From the NCBI GenBank assembly GCA_039105265.1, contig JAPFFF010000022.1, positions 2,232,001 to 2,296,000 on the forward strand: a DNA stretch of 64,000 bases, read 5' to 3'. Below, piece after piece: positions 17,250 to 26,203 of the stretch. Each line of letters starts with the position of its first letter. The stretch's first letter is position 1. The notes under the pieces were generated by a model, which was not told where the DNA came from, made no database searches, and was given only the letters and a program-made list of their open reading frames with translations. This stretch comes from Tritrichomonas musculus. Lineage: Eukaryota; Parabasalia; Tritrichomonadida; Tritrichomonadidae. Made by a program: the position numbers and the translations under genes.

Positions 17250-19745
17250 ATGATAACAAACATAAACGAAGATTTCATACTAAACGAAGTAAAAAAAAGG
17301 GACTATCAAGATATGCTCATATTCATGTTCCAAAATAGTAAGTTAACACAAATAACAACAATTATTGGTAATATTATTGAGTATCTTAAGAATCCTCGTA
17401 ACTATGTCAAAGATGTAAAAACAAATTTAAAAGATATGCTTGATAAATATAACGCAAAGCCTAAAGGAACTTCAAGACAAAAAAATGAATTAGCTAAAAT
17501 ACTTGATTCAAAAGCGAATTACTTTATTGATTTAACCAACTATCTGAAAAATAAAGAAAAACCTGTTGCCATTCCACAAATTGAAGAGGAGGAGGAGCCC
17601 GATTTAGCAGACCATTATTTCAGAAATCGACTTAATAAAGACATTGAATCACTTAATGATTTAGTTATACTTGATAGTAATCATATTAATGCTTTACAAT
17701 TATTTTATCGTATTGCTGATGACTCAGAGAAGTATTCAGTATTCAATAAAAAAGATACCGCACAGATTCAATCACTTGTCAAATCATTGACAAATAATAT
17801 AGACTCACATAAAAACAATGAGGCATCAGATAATATAAATAACCTAATGCAATTTGAGAATATTAGAAGGAAAACCAATATTGAAACAATGAAAAAGATA
17901 GCAGAAACTAATCAAGAAGGTCAACAATTATCAGATGCTTACAATAAATCTTCTACAATTGATACTAATCAACTTAAGAAATTTGGGTTATTAAACGATG
18001 ATTTTACTGCTGAAAACCTTTATGATTATTATAATCGAGCTATAAATCCCAAAGATGATTCTGACATCAGAGTAAAAAAACTTGTATTACAATTACATGA
18101 TGCAATACGCGAAACAAACATATTTGAAGAAACAACTGAGCCTAAAAACAAAAAGAAGCTCAAACAATTAATAAAATATATTATAGAAAATGGTGACCGA
18201 GAAATATTATTTAACATGAATAGTGATTCACAAAGTTCTGACGATAATAATGTTGATAATGAATATTTTTCCATTCCTAAATCAATGTCAAAGCCTGTAT
18301 TTAAATCACCATCTAAAAAACCCGTAGTTAGTTCTGAAAACTACGAAGATTTATTTAATGTTGATATTGCAGCACCAGAAGGTGTATCGCCAATCGATAC
18401 TGCTGAATTCAAAAGCAATTATATGCAGTCTGTCCCAACTGGTAAACGTGCTGGTAAAACATTTGAAGCTTCACAAAAACGTTTAAATGACTTATACATT
18501 TTCGAAAATAAACAAAGTATTGATGTTAGTAAATTCCGAGGGGAATTATTTGATATTCTTATTAATGGTAATTATCGTATTAAATTCTCTCCAAAATGTG
18601 CTACAAGAGATGGCGCAGAAGCCTATTGTAAGAAGAAATTTGATAAAAATGGATATCCATTATATCGATTAATTCCTGCAAGGAGAGACACTAAAGACCC
18701 TCTTGGTAATCCAATTTGTGACTTAAATGGCGACAAAGTAGAGGACATCGTTATTGTTGACACTCGTGGTAAACCTGTTATAATTAATGGATTCCGTCTT
18801 GTTAAAGCAGACCCCTATAAGAAATTATGGCAAACCGAACGCATTAAAAAGGAAAGTGAAGGTAAAAAAATAGAACCATTTGAAGTATGGATGAAAAATC
18901 TTACTGGTACTACTAAAACATGGAATTATGAACAAAAACAATGGGATGCTGGTAAAATCAAGACTAAATATGATGGAGATTTCAATAAAGCAGTTATTGC
19001 TTATCAGAAGGTTGGCTTATCTAAACCCAAAGTCAGCACCAAACTTAATGCAAGAGGATTATGGAGTTCAATCTTTTCAAAAATATGGCAATTAGCACTC
19101 TATAATATGTTTGGAGGAGAAGTTGTAATTGATGGAGAAAGTGTAAATTATCAATTTTTGGAACCATTGAAGGGTATATTCAGTTATTTAAAAATATGTA
19201 CCGCTGTATTTATTTTACAATATGAATTGAAAGTAATGAAATCACATGAATGTAATAATTGGAATGAATGGGTTAAATATAAAAAAGTACACTCAAAAGC
19301 AGTAAATTCTGAATTAGGTCTTATGATTCAAAAAGATTATAATACTAATATGAAAGATGTTATCCCAATTGGCGGTGAAATAAATGGTTCAGCTGAAATA
19401 TCAGAACGATTAGGAGAAATATTATCCCTAACAATTGTACTGATAATTAACGTTGGACTTGGATATACAGAAGCAAAGAAAGAACGATTTACACAATTAG
19501 TACAGGAAATATTGGAAAATAAAGTGACTAAAGAAGAAAAGAAACAATTACGAGAACACTTTGGTTCAAATATTGATAAACATATTAATTTGAATTTTGG
19601 CGGAAATTACATTGAAGTTAAAAATTTGTATAAATCAATGTATGATGATTATCGCGACAAAACATATATTAAATCAAGAACTGATGAAAAACTAGCTAAT
19701 GTTAAAGTTGAATCTGTTGATGATGATTCTGAAGCTGAAGTATAA
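17250..19745 (+). CDS. Predicted membrane-associated virion protein (831 aa), full-length copy
   Basis: This is the intact relative of the truncated gene at 2536-4635. Residues 1-110 are helical and basic (DYQDMLIFMFQNSK, LKDMLDKYNAK), followed by an acidic stretch (IEEEEEPDLADH) and a Lys/Asn-rich region. A conserved core lies near residues 390-560 (PTGKRAGKTFEASQKR, SPKCATRDGAEAYCKK, DLNGDKVEDIVIVDTRGKP). Two hydrophobic segments follow, FSYLKICTAVFIL near 640-657 and LSLTIVLIINVGLGY near 722-738, then a charged tail ending DDDSEAEV. The size, constant position beside the fibre and hydrophobic segments suggest a structural or membrane protein. I do not recognise a named family. Confidence 0.75.
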   Translation: MITNINEDFILNEVKKRDYQDMLIFMFQNSKLTQITTIIGNIIEYLKNPRNYVKDVKTNLKDMLDKYNAKPKGTSRQKNELAKILDSKANYFIDLTNYLKNKEKPVAIPQIEEEEEPDLADHYFRNRLNKDIESLNDLVILDSNHINALQLFYRIADDSEKYSVFNKKDTAQIQSLVKSLTNNIDSHKNNEASDNINNLMQFENIRRKTNIETMKKIAETNQEGQQLSDAYNKSSTIDTNQLKKFGLLNDDFTAENLYDYYNRAINPKDDSDIRVKKLVLQLHDAIRETNIFEETTEPKNKKKLKQLIKYIIENGDREILFNMNSDSQSSDDNNVDNEYFSIPKSMSKPVFKSPSKKPVVSSENYEDLFNVDIAAPEGVSPIDTAEFKSNYMQSVPTGKRAGKTFEASQKRLNDLYIFENKQSIDVSKFRGELFDILINGNYRIKFSPKCATRDGAEAYCKKKFDKNGYPLYRLIPARRDTKDPLGNPICDLNGDKVEDIVIVDTRGKPVIINGFRLVKADPYKKLWQTERIKKESEGKKIEPFEVWMKNLTGTTKTWNYEQKQWDAGKIKTKYDGDFNKAVIAYQKVGLSKPKVSTKLNARGLWSSIFSKIWQLALYNMFGGEVVIDGESVNYQFLEPLKGIFSYLKICTAVFILQYELKVMKSHECNNWNEWVKYKKVHSKAVNSELGLMIQKDYNTNMKDVIPIGGEINGSAEISERLGEILSLTIVLIINVGLGYTEAKKERFTQLVQEILENKVTKEEKKQLREHFGSNIDKHINLNFGGNYIEVKNLYKSMYDDYRDKTYIKSRTDEKLANVKVESVDDDSEAEV

Positions 19746-19753
19746 AAAAATAT

Positions 19754-20929
19754 TTAATCTGTTTTATTTTTTGGTAATCTGAAAGTTGATATATGTGTTT
19801 TTGGTTTGTTTTCTGACTTACTCTCATTAATCTTTGGTAAGTTTCCATTGGTTGCATTATTTGTTTCACTAGTTAAAGATGATTTTTTTGGCTCTGCATT
19901 AAAATTAAAATTAGTACCTGTTGGCATATTAAATGTTGTGGGTTGAAAGTAATTCATTGGACTAAAGTTATTAGGATTTTGTTGTACAGAGCTTTGAGGT
20001 TTCATCCATGTATTTGAGGTCGATACATTGCTGAAAATAGAGCTCGGTAATGTCTCAACATCTGGTTTCATTGTAGTCGTACTCTCGACTTCTTTATCCA
20101 AACCTTGTAACATAGATGGAACTGGAGGATTTATTTTTTTAGGTCTTATTTCATCATAATCATATTTATTATTGATATCGACATTACTTGTTTCATATTT
20201 ACCATCATTATCATTTTCTGAAATATCCATTAATGGTTCAAGGCTTTCAGGAGTTTCATTAAAATGGACTTTTAATAATGGACTTACATAATTAGATTTA
20301 AATACATTAATAACAGGAAAATGGTAATGCCAATTTTGAAATTCATATTTAAATTTTTTTAAATCAGCTTCCTCATCCAAATTTCGTAATTCAACACGAT
20401 TCCATTCATTCATAAAAGTTTCAGGTTTGAAACAAAGAAATATGTGTAACGGAAGTGGTTTGATTTTTCTATTTACATCTCCTTCGGAATCTAATTCAAA
20501 ACAGAAATTATTTGTTTCTTTAATAGCATATTTATATCCACAATCTTCCATTAATACAATATATGATTTATTTAGTTCATCAAACCATCTTTCAACAAAT
20601 TTAATATCCGTATTTCCAATTTTGGAACCAATTTCAATAGAAATGACAAATTTTCTTTTTAAATAAGGACGTTTATTATCTAAGATGTTCATTTTTGTAT
20701 TCATATCAACTTTCTTAGGTAAATTTAACAATATATTATCACCTTCCATAAAAACAAATAAATCTTGATAATTACTACTCAAATAGAAGTAAACTTTCTT
20801 ATCTTTTTTATCAATATATGAATATAATGTGTGAGTTCTATCTAGAATAATTGCATCCTTATCAATTAAATTAGATTCTTGTTCTGCTGTTAATACTTCT
20901 TTATTTTTATCCTTTGTTTTACGTATCAT
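19754..20929 (-). CDS. Hypothetical protein with ordered N-terminus and Asn/Pro/Thr-rich tail
   Basis: The 391 residues fall into two parts. Residues 1-225 are mixed alpha/beta (LYSYIDKKDKKVYFYLSS, KFVERWFDELNKSYIVLMEDCGYKYA, LPLHIFLCFKPETFMNEW). Residues 226-391 are low complexity, rich in Asn, Pro, Ser and Thr (NPNNFSPMNYFQPTTFNMP). The gene ends 8 bp from the end of the convergent 831-residue gene and heads away from the capsid block. The ATG at 20929 follows TTTTTGTTCCAA. A late structural or scaffolding role would suit the neighbourhood (126-aa protein, integrase, capsid upstream on the same strand), but no family is recognised. Confidence 0.65.
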   Translation of the reverse strand: MIRKTKDKNKEVLTAEQESNLIDKDAIILDRTHTLYSYIDKKDKKVYFYLSSNYQDLFVFMEGDNILLNLPKKVDMNTKMNILDNKRPYLKRKFVISIEIGSKIGNTDIKFVERWFDELNKSYIVLMEDCGYKYAIKETNNFCFELDSEGDVNRKIKPLPLHIFLCFKPETFMNEWNRVELRNLDEEADLKKFKYEFQNWHYHFPVINVFKSNYVSPLLKVHFNETPESLEPLMDISENDNDGKYETSNVDINNKYDYDEIRPKKINPPVPSMLQGLDKEVESTTTMKPDVETLPSSIFSNVSTSNTWMKPQSSVQQNPNNFSPMNYFQPTTFNMPTGTNFNFNAEPKKSSLTSETNNATNGNLPKINESKSENKPKTHISTFRLPKNKTD

Positions 20930-20997
20930 TTTTCATTTGGAACAAAAATAATAAGGCCTAAATGGCTATTTGGTGCCTGGCAAACAAAAAAACCTAT

Positions 20998-21378
20998 TTA
21001 AAAGATTAATAGGCAACTCATTACAAAAGCAGATGGTTCAATTGAGTTCCCATATAAATCTGTGAACCAAATTTTAAAATTACGTTCATGACCAAGAAAC
21101 TCATATTTTCGATATTTAGTTTGACGTCTGTTTGCTAACATAATGAAACAATCACAATAACCATCTTGTTGTACAATATTTGAGTGTACCATCAAATCTC
21201 CAACAAGAGTATCTTTAACAATTGCTCCAACATACTGTACAACAATAAATTTCTTATTCTTACTTGAAACGAATTCACTTGGAAGAACAAATTCTTTATC
21301 TTGAGTATGAAAATAACGCTTAGTAATTGGTTGTTTAAAATTTATCGTTGATACATTTTTGATATTATTTGTTAACAT
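20998..21378 (-). CDS. Small beta-rich protein, possible minor capsid/penton-type
   Basis: The 126-residue product is predicted mostly beta (FIVVQYVGAIVKDTLVGDLMVHSNIV, then RNFKIWFTDLYGNSIEPSAFVMSCLLIF). The C-terminal pattern, a beta strand then D-x-x-G-x-x-I-x-P and a final hydrophobic strand, resembles the ends of the penton-like candidates at 31901-32902 and 45656-46393. A single jelly-roll minor capsid role is therefore possible but unproven. It overlaps the integrase stop region by 7 bp (21372-21378) on the same strand, which implies co-ordinated expression with integrase and capsid genes. Confidence 0.6.
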   Translation of the reverse strand: MLTNNIKNVSTINFKQPITKRYFHTQDKEFVLPSEFVSSKNKKFIVVQYVGAIVKDTLVGDLMVHSNIVQQDGYCDCFIMLANRRQTKYRKYEFLGHERNFKIWFTDLYGNSIEPSAFVMSCLLIF

Positions 21379-22832
21379 TTTATTACAAAATACTCTTTAT
21401 AATCTTCATTCAAGTCATCAATGGAATCACAAACATATTTTGTATAAATAATTGGAATTTCAATTTCATTTTTTTCAACATCAGTTTGAGCTTTACGTCC
21501 TCGTTCAGGTTGTTCGTATGGAATTAACCCCTTGTCTGTTTTACTGAATGTGTAATATTGATTTAACAATCTACATTTAACATTTCCGTTTTGATAACAA
21601 ATGAATTCAGCTATATCATCAAATACACGACGTCGTTTTTCATGCTTTTTTTGGGTCTTACCTCTGTCAAGATGTATCAAAATTATGTTACCACGTTTGT
21701 GATTAAGCAAGCCTTTCAACTTCTGTTTTTCATTTATCTTTCTCAATTTCATTTTCATCATTCGAATATACCTCCATTCCAAATCAACATTATTTTGAAC
21801 TTGAGCTGGAGAATAATAAATCCATTTAGTTGGAGGAATCAATCCAGAACCTTGATATTCAGATAATTCATCTTCATTATAATCATAATTCCGAAATCTC
21901 AATGAATTGTGAGGAGTGTTATTATAGAAGTTCACCATTTGTCTCATGAGATTATAATCAGCAATTCTTCGATTATCCATTCCGAAGGCATTTCTAAGAG
22001 TTCTAATTACAGCATCAACGTTTTTATGAGCGAGAGCGTAAGGGGAAGAATTAATTACAAATTTGACTGGGTAATAATCATTGATATCGTCAATTTTCAA
22101 CTCAATTTTTGAGATTGGTGACTTGATAACTTTTTTATATCCACTTTTTTTCAAAAATGCTATTAACGTTTTCAAATTAGTATTGAACAATATTTCATTT
22201 CTAACTTGATTTCTTAACTCAGGTTTATAATTGTATGCTACTTGTAAATCATTTGAGATATCTGTTTTGAGAATTACTTTTGTATTATCTTTCAATACAA
22301 TACATTCATCTTTTAAACTAACAAATCCAGATTCACCATCACATTTGATTGTCTTGAATTCAAACTTAGGATTCTTTTCAATAATTCGTTTTAAAGTTTG
22401 AGTTATTTCACTTTTGTATGATATTGGTTCAACAATTAGATATCTAGTATTCACATTTATCAAAACAAGATAGATTTGCTCTTGTTTAATTGGATGTTCA
22501 ACATCTGCATAATAACTTGCAGACATCAAATCGGCTTCCCAAGTTCCTGGTTCATTTGAGAAATTTGGTTTTGACATTTGTTTACAAGCTTTGAGTTTGA
22601 AATCAGGTATGAAAGGTTCTGTTTCAATGTTATTCTTGAAAACAGGTTGTAAATCAGTTTCAACAAATTTGTATTTCGATTTGAATGGATATTTCAATAA
22701 TGAAGGATATTCTTTACCATAAATTCTGAGAGATTTTTTTGGTTTCTCTGTTTTTTTTGATTTCGGAACTTCGGTTACACCGACGGAGTCGTTCCTCAGC
22801 CAAACGTCGTTTGGTTTCTCGGATTGTGACAT
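21372..22832 (-). CDS. Retroviral-like integrase (rve fold), element E3
   Basis: This 486-residue integrase would insert the element into DNA. The catalytic core shows D101 in GTWEADLM and D165 in IKCDGESGF, with the typical strand IYLVLINVNTRYLIVEP between them. The third acidic position appears to be D273 in KNVDAVIRTLRNAFG, since this aligns with GIINRFMRTIRDAIG of the E4 enzyme. The spacing from the second Asp is about 108 residues instead of about 35 because of an insert of about 70 residues. FYNNTPHNSLRFR follows, as in integrases. The C-terminal part is basic, near KKHEKRRR. Codons 7-27 lie in a double hairpin (22765-22814), making an unusual N-terminus. A D in place of E and the insert leave activity uncertain. 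Confidence 0.85.
   Translation of the reverse strand: MSQSEKPNDVWLRNDSVGVTEVPKSKKTEKPKKSLRIYGKEYPSLLKYPFKSKYKFVETDLQPVFKNNIETEPFIPDFKLKACKQMSKPNFSNEPGTWEADLMSASYYADVEHPIKQEQIYLVLINVNTRYLIVEPISYKSEITQTLKRIIEKNPKFEFKTIKCDGESGFVSLKDECIVLKDNTKVILKTDISNDLQVAYNYKPELRNQVRNEILFNTNLKTLIAFLKKSGYKKVIKSPISKIELKIDDINDYYPVKFVINSSPYALAHKNVDAVIRTLRNAFGMDNRRIADYNLMRQMVNFYNNTPHNSLRFRNYDYNEDELSEYQGSGLIPPTKWIYYSPAQVQNNVDLEWRYIRMMKMKLRKINEKQKLKGLLNHKRGNIILIHLDRGKTQKKHEKRRRVFDDIAEFICYQNGNVKCRLLNQYYTFSKTDKGLIPYEQPERGRKAQTDVEKNEIEIPIIYTKYVCDSIDDLNEDYKEYFVIKC
22765..22814. repeat. Double hairpin of the TGA-linked type, inside the integrase start
   Basis: On the coding (minus) strand the order is CCAAAC-GAC-GTTTGG, then CTGA, then a stem GGAAC...GTTCC holding two smaller hairpins (CGAC-TCC-GTCG and GGT-GTA-ACC), then CGAAA. 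The same hairpin-CTGA-hairpin-GAAA order is seen at 26524-26553, 28112-28139 and 28653-28684. It is translated in frame as part of residues 7-27. Confidence 0.65.
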
Positions 22833-22894
22833 TTATTATCGAAAAGGACCCAAATCAAGTGCAAAAAAAATATCCAGAATCAAATCATTCAATT

Positions 22895-24769
22895 TTATGC
22901 ATTTACTTGTGAACCAGCTGGTGTTTCATCATCAACATATTCTAAACCATTCAAACTCAATTTGAAATATGTATCTCTTGTCAAAATTAATTGTGAAGGA
23001 GGAGGATGAACAATGTTACCACTTGGTTCTAAAATGTTGTAATAAGTGTCATTCTCACCTGTGTGAATTGGTTGACCATTTACTTGAACCTGAATGTTAC
23101 CAAATCCACCGTCCAATCCATCATAACAATAACCAGCTGAAGCTCGTTCAGTTTGAATATTGAATACAAATGAAGTTGCATCGGAAAGCGTATTTTTGTA
23201 TCTGTTTCCATGAGAATCATTTTTGGGCATGGTGAATGAATCTTCAAATTCCTTTGTGCATTGAAGTGTAATCCCATCAAGGTCTCCAGCGGTTAATTGA
23301 TTTTCAAAGAATCTTGCGCCAATTGTGTCAACATTTTCATCTGGGAAGTTCTTTCCACCAATGTTTAAATAACAATTTTGGTAAACCGGATTCTCAAAAA
23401 CAGTTAAATCATTATGATGCTTTGGAAATAGTAATGACATTGTCGTAACATTAATTAATGGTATATTCAATGTTGATTTGATTCCATTTGAAGCTGCTGC
23501 TATAGGAAATGCATGATATTCAATTTTCTGAGATGGAATTATGATTCCTTCACGAAGAATATTTTCAATACCCTGTCTAGTAGATTCACATACACCATAA
23601 CCCTGCATATTTGATTTGCAAAGTGTGATTGTCATTTGATTGCATGTCAATGTTGCAACTCCATTTGAATATTCAATGTCATGATAATTTGATTCCAAAA
23701 TTTTAACAGTATCTCCTGGTGCTAAAGGAACATCAGGATTATGTGCAGCAACCATTTCAGCATATGGACCTTTATTTACATCAGATTCACGAACATCAAA
23801 TTTGGTATAATCCTCTGGAGTATAATGGAATACAACTTCTTTTGGAGTCTCATCTTCTGCAACAGGTGCTCCAGCATGCATTCTCTGATATTTGATTGTA
23901 AGAGTTTGGTCAAAAACAGCTGGTATAGTTGCTTCATTACCAATTTGTGTGAATTGATGTTTGAGCTTACCGCGAACCTTTAAATCACGAAGTTTATCCA
24001 ATTCATCAGCGGAAACAGTTTCATCATCTTCAAGGAAAGCCTTTGTTTCAGCAACAACATATGGGTCAATAACAGCCCAAACCAAACCTGCAGAAGTAAC
24101 TTGAAAACGAATTGATAAATCACCAATAATTCCATTTGGAAACAAATCGAAAGCTTGAAGGGCAAGTAAATCATCAAATGGAAGGTTCAAATCAAATTCA
24201 ACTTGTGTTTTACCACTTTCTTTGAAATCCATTAGATTAACATATGTACCAGCCATTGTTTGAGAATATTGTGAAATATTTTCCCATAATGAATGAACAA
24301 ACCTACGATGCTTTTTTTCAGTTTCAGGTTTAAGAGCTGAATACAAAAATCCTTCTCGAACACATTCGTTTTGCTGATATCCAACATTAACGTTATTATG
24401 AAGAATTTCCAGTCTGTCCAATAATTGATTTGAAGACTTAAGTCCAACAAATAATTTGTAGAAGTGTTGTGGGTCTTCGATTGAACGCAATTTGGCAAGG
24501 TCTGTGTTGAGTTGTAAATCCAATTTGACATGAAATGTTAAGAATCCTTTATCAACATCAGAAATGAAATGGTCTGGATGTGTTAAACTGATTTGAGAAT
24601 ATTGTCCTTGATGAAATGGTGCAGGTTGGTCATGACAATCAACAGTTCTGAATGAAAATAAGCGTGTACCATCATTAGTATTAATCATTTCACGCATCTT
24701 ATTAAATGTATCAAGAACGTTTCCTGCTTCAATTTTGTAATTATGTGCTCTTTCGTTGCGATACAACAT
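22895..24769 (-). CDS. Major capsid protein, double jelly-roll type (element E3)
   Basis: The 624-residue product has the features of Polinton capsid proteins: an N-terminal arm, a first beta barrel (FLTFHVKLDLQLNT, LLDRLEILHNNVNV), the stretch QVEFDLNLPFDDLLAL with FPNGIIGDLSIRFQVTSAGLVW, then a second barrel ending near the C-terminus. It aligns by pattern with the E4 capsid protein (IKIDLRRFLPLSN, KIELRLYFSTAGMVY), though sequence identity is low. It would form the hexon-like shell. It is upstream of the integrase on the same strand, and divergent from the pVI-like peptide gene. The start ATG at 24769 is preceded by a T-rich tract and AGTCAAA. The assignment rests on pattern and context rather than a search. 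Confidence 0.82.
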   Translation of the reverse strand: MLYRNERAHNYKIEAGNVLDTFNKMREMINTNDGTRLFSFRTVDCHDQPAPFHQGQYSQISLTHPDHFISDVDKGFLTFHVKLDLQLNTDLAKLRSIEDPQHFYKLFVGLKSSNQLLDRLEILHNNVNVGYQQNECVREGFLYSALKPETEKKHRRFVHSLWENISQYSQTMAGTYVNLMDFKESGKTQVEFDLNLPFDDLLALQAFDLFPNGIIGDLSIRFQVTSAGLVWAVIDPYVVAETKAFLEDDETVSADELDKLRDLKVRGKLKHQFTQIGNEATIPAVFDQTLTIKYQRMHAGAPVAEDETPKEVVFHYTPEDYTKFDVRESDVNKGPYAEMVAAHNPDVPLAPGDTVKILESNYHDIEYSNGVATLTCNQMTITLCKSNMQGYGVCESTRQGIENILREGIIIPSQKIEYHAFPIAAASNGIKSTLNIPLINVTTMSLLFPKHHNDLTVFENPVYQNCYLNIGGKNFPDENVDTIGARFFENQLTAGDLDGITLQCTKEFEDSFTMPKNDSHGNRYKNTLSDATSFVFNIQTERASAGYCYDGLDGGFGNIQVQVNGQPIHTGENDTYYNILEPSGNIVHPPPSQLILTRDTYFKLSLNGLEYVDDETPAGSQVNA

Positions 24770-24796
24770 TTTGACTTTTTATGGAATAAAAAGACT

Positions 24797-24813
24797 TTCA
24801 AACGAAGTTTGAA
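24797..24813. repeat. Single perfect hairpin between divergent capsid and pVI-like genes
   Basis: TTCAAAC-GAA-GTTTGAA is a perfect seven-bp stem with a three-base loop, close to the first hairpin of the double-hairpin elements (CCAAAC-TTC-GTTTGG). It may be a solitary remnant of that family or a regulatory site for the divergent pair. Confidence 0.5.
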
Positions 24814-24853
24814 TGAATAACAAAAAAAGTACTATTATGGGTCTTTTTTCATA

Positions 24854-25117
24854 ATGAAAACAATGGGCATCGGAATCTTCAAAAAAATGAAAAACGCTTT
24901 TAAATCTGTAGGCAATACCATAAAGAATGTTGCAACTAAGGTTGGTAAAGCACTTCCCAAAGTTGTTGAAGTTGGTAAAAGAGTAACTAATGCTGTAAAA
25001 CCTGTTTTGGGTGGAATACCTCTTATTGGTGATGCTGTTAGAGCAATTGATACAGGATTAAATTTTGCTGACAAAGGACTTAAAATTGGTAAAAGTTTAA
25101 TTGATGAAGTAGCATGA
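24854..25117 (+). CDS. Small basic amphipathic protein, pVI/minor-capsid-like
   Basis: This 87-residue protein is Lys-rich and amphipathic (FKKMKNAFKSVGNTIKNVATKVGKAL, then GGIPLIGDAVRAIDTGLNFADKG without acidic clusters). A short basic protein with amphipathic helices and Gly motifs, encoded next to the capsid gene, is what is expected of the adenovirus pVI-type internal capsid protein reported for Polintons and virophages. That family assignment is an inference from composition and position. An E4 counterpart lies at 34958-35413. Translation may start at ATG 24854 or at MGIGIF, 24863. Confidence 0.65.
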   Translation: MKTMGIGIFKKMKNAFKSVGNTIKNVATKVGKALPKVVEVGKRVTNAVKPVLGGIPLIGDAVRAIDTGLNFADKGLKIGKSLIDEVA

Positions 25118-25132
25118 AAATGATTAAATTGT

Positions 25133-25147
25133 ATTTTTTTATTTTAA
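25133..25147 (+). promoter_or_regulatory. T-tract and TTTTAAATG start context
   Basis: ATTTTTTTATTTTAAATG runs directly into the start codon at 25148. Comparable contexts precede many genes here, for example 30752, 34958, 35461 and 32909. The pattern resembles poxvirus late promoters (T tract, then TAAATG), but might equally be a host initiator plus an A-rich start context. Confidence 0.4.
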
Positions 25148-25651
25148 ATGAATTTGAAAGTAATTAATGAAATAACTACTGAAATAAAGAATTTTAAATC
25201 AATTGAGGAGTTCAATCTGTACTATCAGAAACACAAAGATGACATGAACAACCAGACAACTCAATATCTAAATCGGGTTTACAAAATTGTTACACCAGAT
25301 GGTGTTGAATACAGAATCACAAAAAAGAATTGTCAAAAAGAAGGTACAAAACGAGTTGGGGGAGATATATTTTTAAAGAAAGTTGTCAAAACTAATGAAT
25401 TGAAAGAACTTGAACAAGATGTTATTAAAGCTGAACAACAATTGTTAAACAATCGTTGCTCAGAGCTCGCGCATGATATTGAGAATCTCAAAAGTATGTT
25501 CTCACAAAATTTGTCAACATTTGATAACGAGATTAAAGATTTGAAACAAAGCTATGAACTTAAATTCACAACATTAGATAAAAAAATTGCTGAATTAACC
25601 AATACTGTAAATCAGATTGCCAAATATATTAACCAACAAATGTTGGATTAG
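25148..25651 (+). CDS. Coiled-coil protein with a conserved N-terminal module
   Basis: The 167 residues divide into an N-terminal globular part (FKSIEEFNLYYQKHKDDM, YKIVTPDGVEYRITKKNCQKEGTKRVGGDIFLKK) and a C-terminal coiled coil from about residue 80 (LEQDVIKAEQQLL, LKSMFSQNLSTFDNEIKDL, ELTNTVNQIAKYI). The basic beta-rich first part could bind nucleic acid, with the second part causing oligomerisation. It follows the pVI-like gene by 30 bp, in the same direction. Not recognised as a named family. Confidence 0.7.
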   Translation: MNLKVINEITTEIKNFKSIEEFNLYYQKHKDDMNNQTTQYLNRVYKIVTPDGVEYRITKKNCQKEGTKRVGGDIFLKKVVKTNELKELEQDVIKAEQQLLNNRCSELAHDIENLKSMFSQNLSTFDNEIKDLKQSYELKFTTLDKKIAELTNTVNQIAKYINQQMLD

Positions 25652-25686
25652 ATTTCACATCTCGCTCAAGCTAAAATATAAATATT

Positions 25687-25920
25687 TTAGATTTTATCGC
25701 ATCGAGGGACAACTGAATGATTTAATGAATAAGTGTGAAAATTCAATTTTTTTGTTGTTGATACTTGAGGTTCATGTTGAATACTTCCTTTATCCTCGTA
25801 TTTCTTAACAGTTGGTGCAGAATTAATTCTGGTACGTTCTTTTTGCATTTTAAGTTGTAATCTATCGTAGTGATTCATTCTTTTATCATCATGAATGGTT
25901 CGTTTTTGTTCGTAGGACAT
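25687..25920 (-). CDS. Small basic hypothetical protein (77 aa)
   Basis: The ATG at 25920 is preceded on the minus strand by AATCGAAGCAAAA and lies 15 bp from the divergent gene at 25936. The product is charged (MSYEQKRTIHDDKRMNHYDRL, KMQKERTR) with a low-complexity end. No paralogue is visible in this window. The close divergent spacing and reasonable composition support a real gene, but the evidence is modest. Confidence 0.45.
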   Translation of the reverse strand: MSYEQKRTIHDDKRMNHYDRLQLKMQKERTRINSAPTVKKYEDKGSIQHEPQVSTTKKLNFHTYSLNHSVVPRCDKI

Positions 25921-25935
25921 TTTTGCTTCGATTAA

Positions 25936-26166
25936 ATGTCTGAATTAAACGAATATAAGAAGGAGATTCCTGAACTTAAACGTATTAAACGAACCCTCAA
26001 AGAAAAATGTTATGATTACAAGCAACATCTAAATAATGTCAAATCTGGAATGCTTGGTTCCAGTGGGCTTGCTGTTCGTGAATCATTAATTGAAGATATT
26101 AATTCATTAAAGGAAAAAGTAAAAAAATTGGAAAACGAATTGAATGAATTAGCTAACAAGGATTGA
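25936..26166 (+). CDS. Small coiled-coil protein (76 aa)
   Basis: Heptad patterns span most of the protein (LKRIKRTLKEKCYDYKQHLNN and LIEDINSLKEKVKKLENELNEL), separated by a Gly/Ser turn (MLGSSGLAV). The ATG follows GATTAA, fitting the local TAAATG context. It sits in the plus-strand run from the pVI-like gene to the ATPase. An assembly or scaffold role is possible; no family is recognised. Confidence 0.65.
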   Translation: MSELNEYKKEIPELKRIKRTLKEKCYDYKQHLNNVKSGMLGSSGLAVRESLIEDINSLKEKVKKLENELNELANKD

Positions 26167-26203
26167 GTAATCTACGAATAAAGGTTTTTTTAGATTGAAA
26201 TCA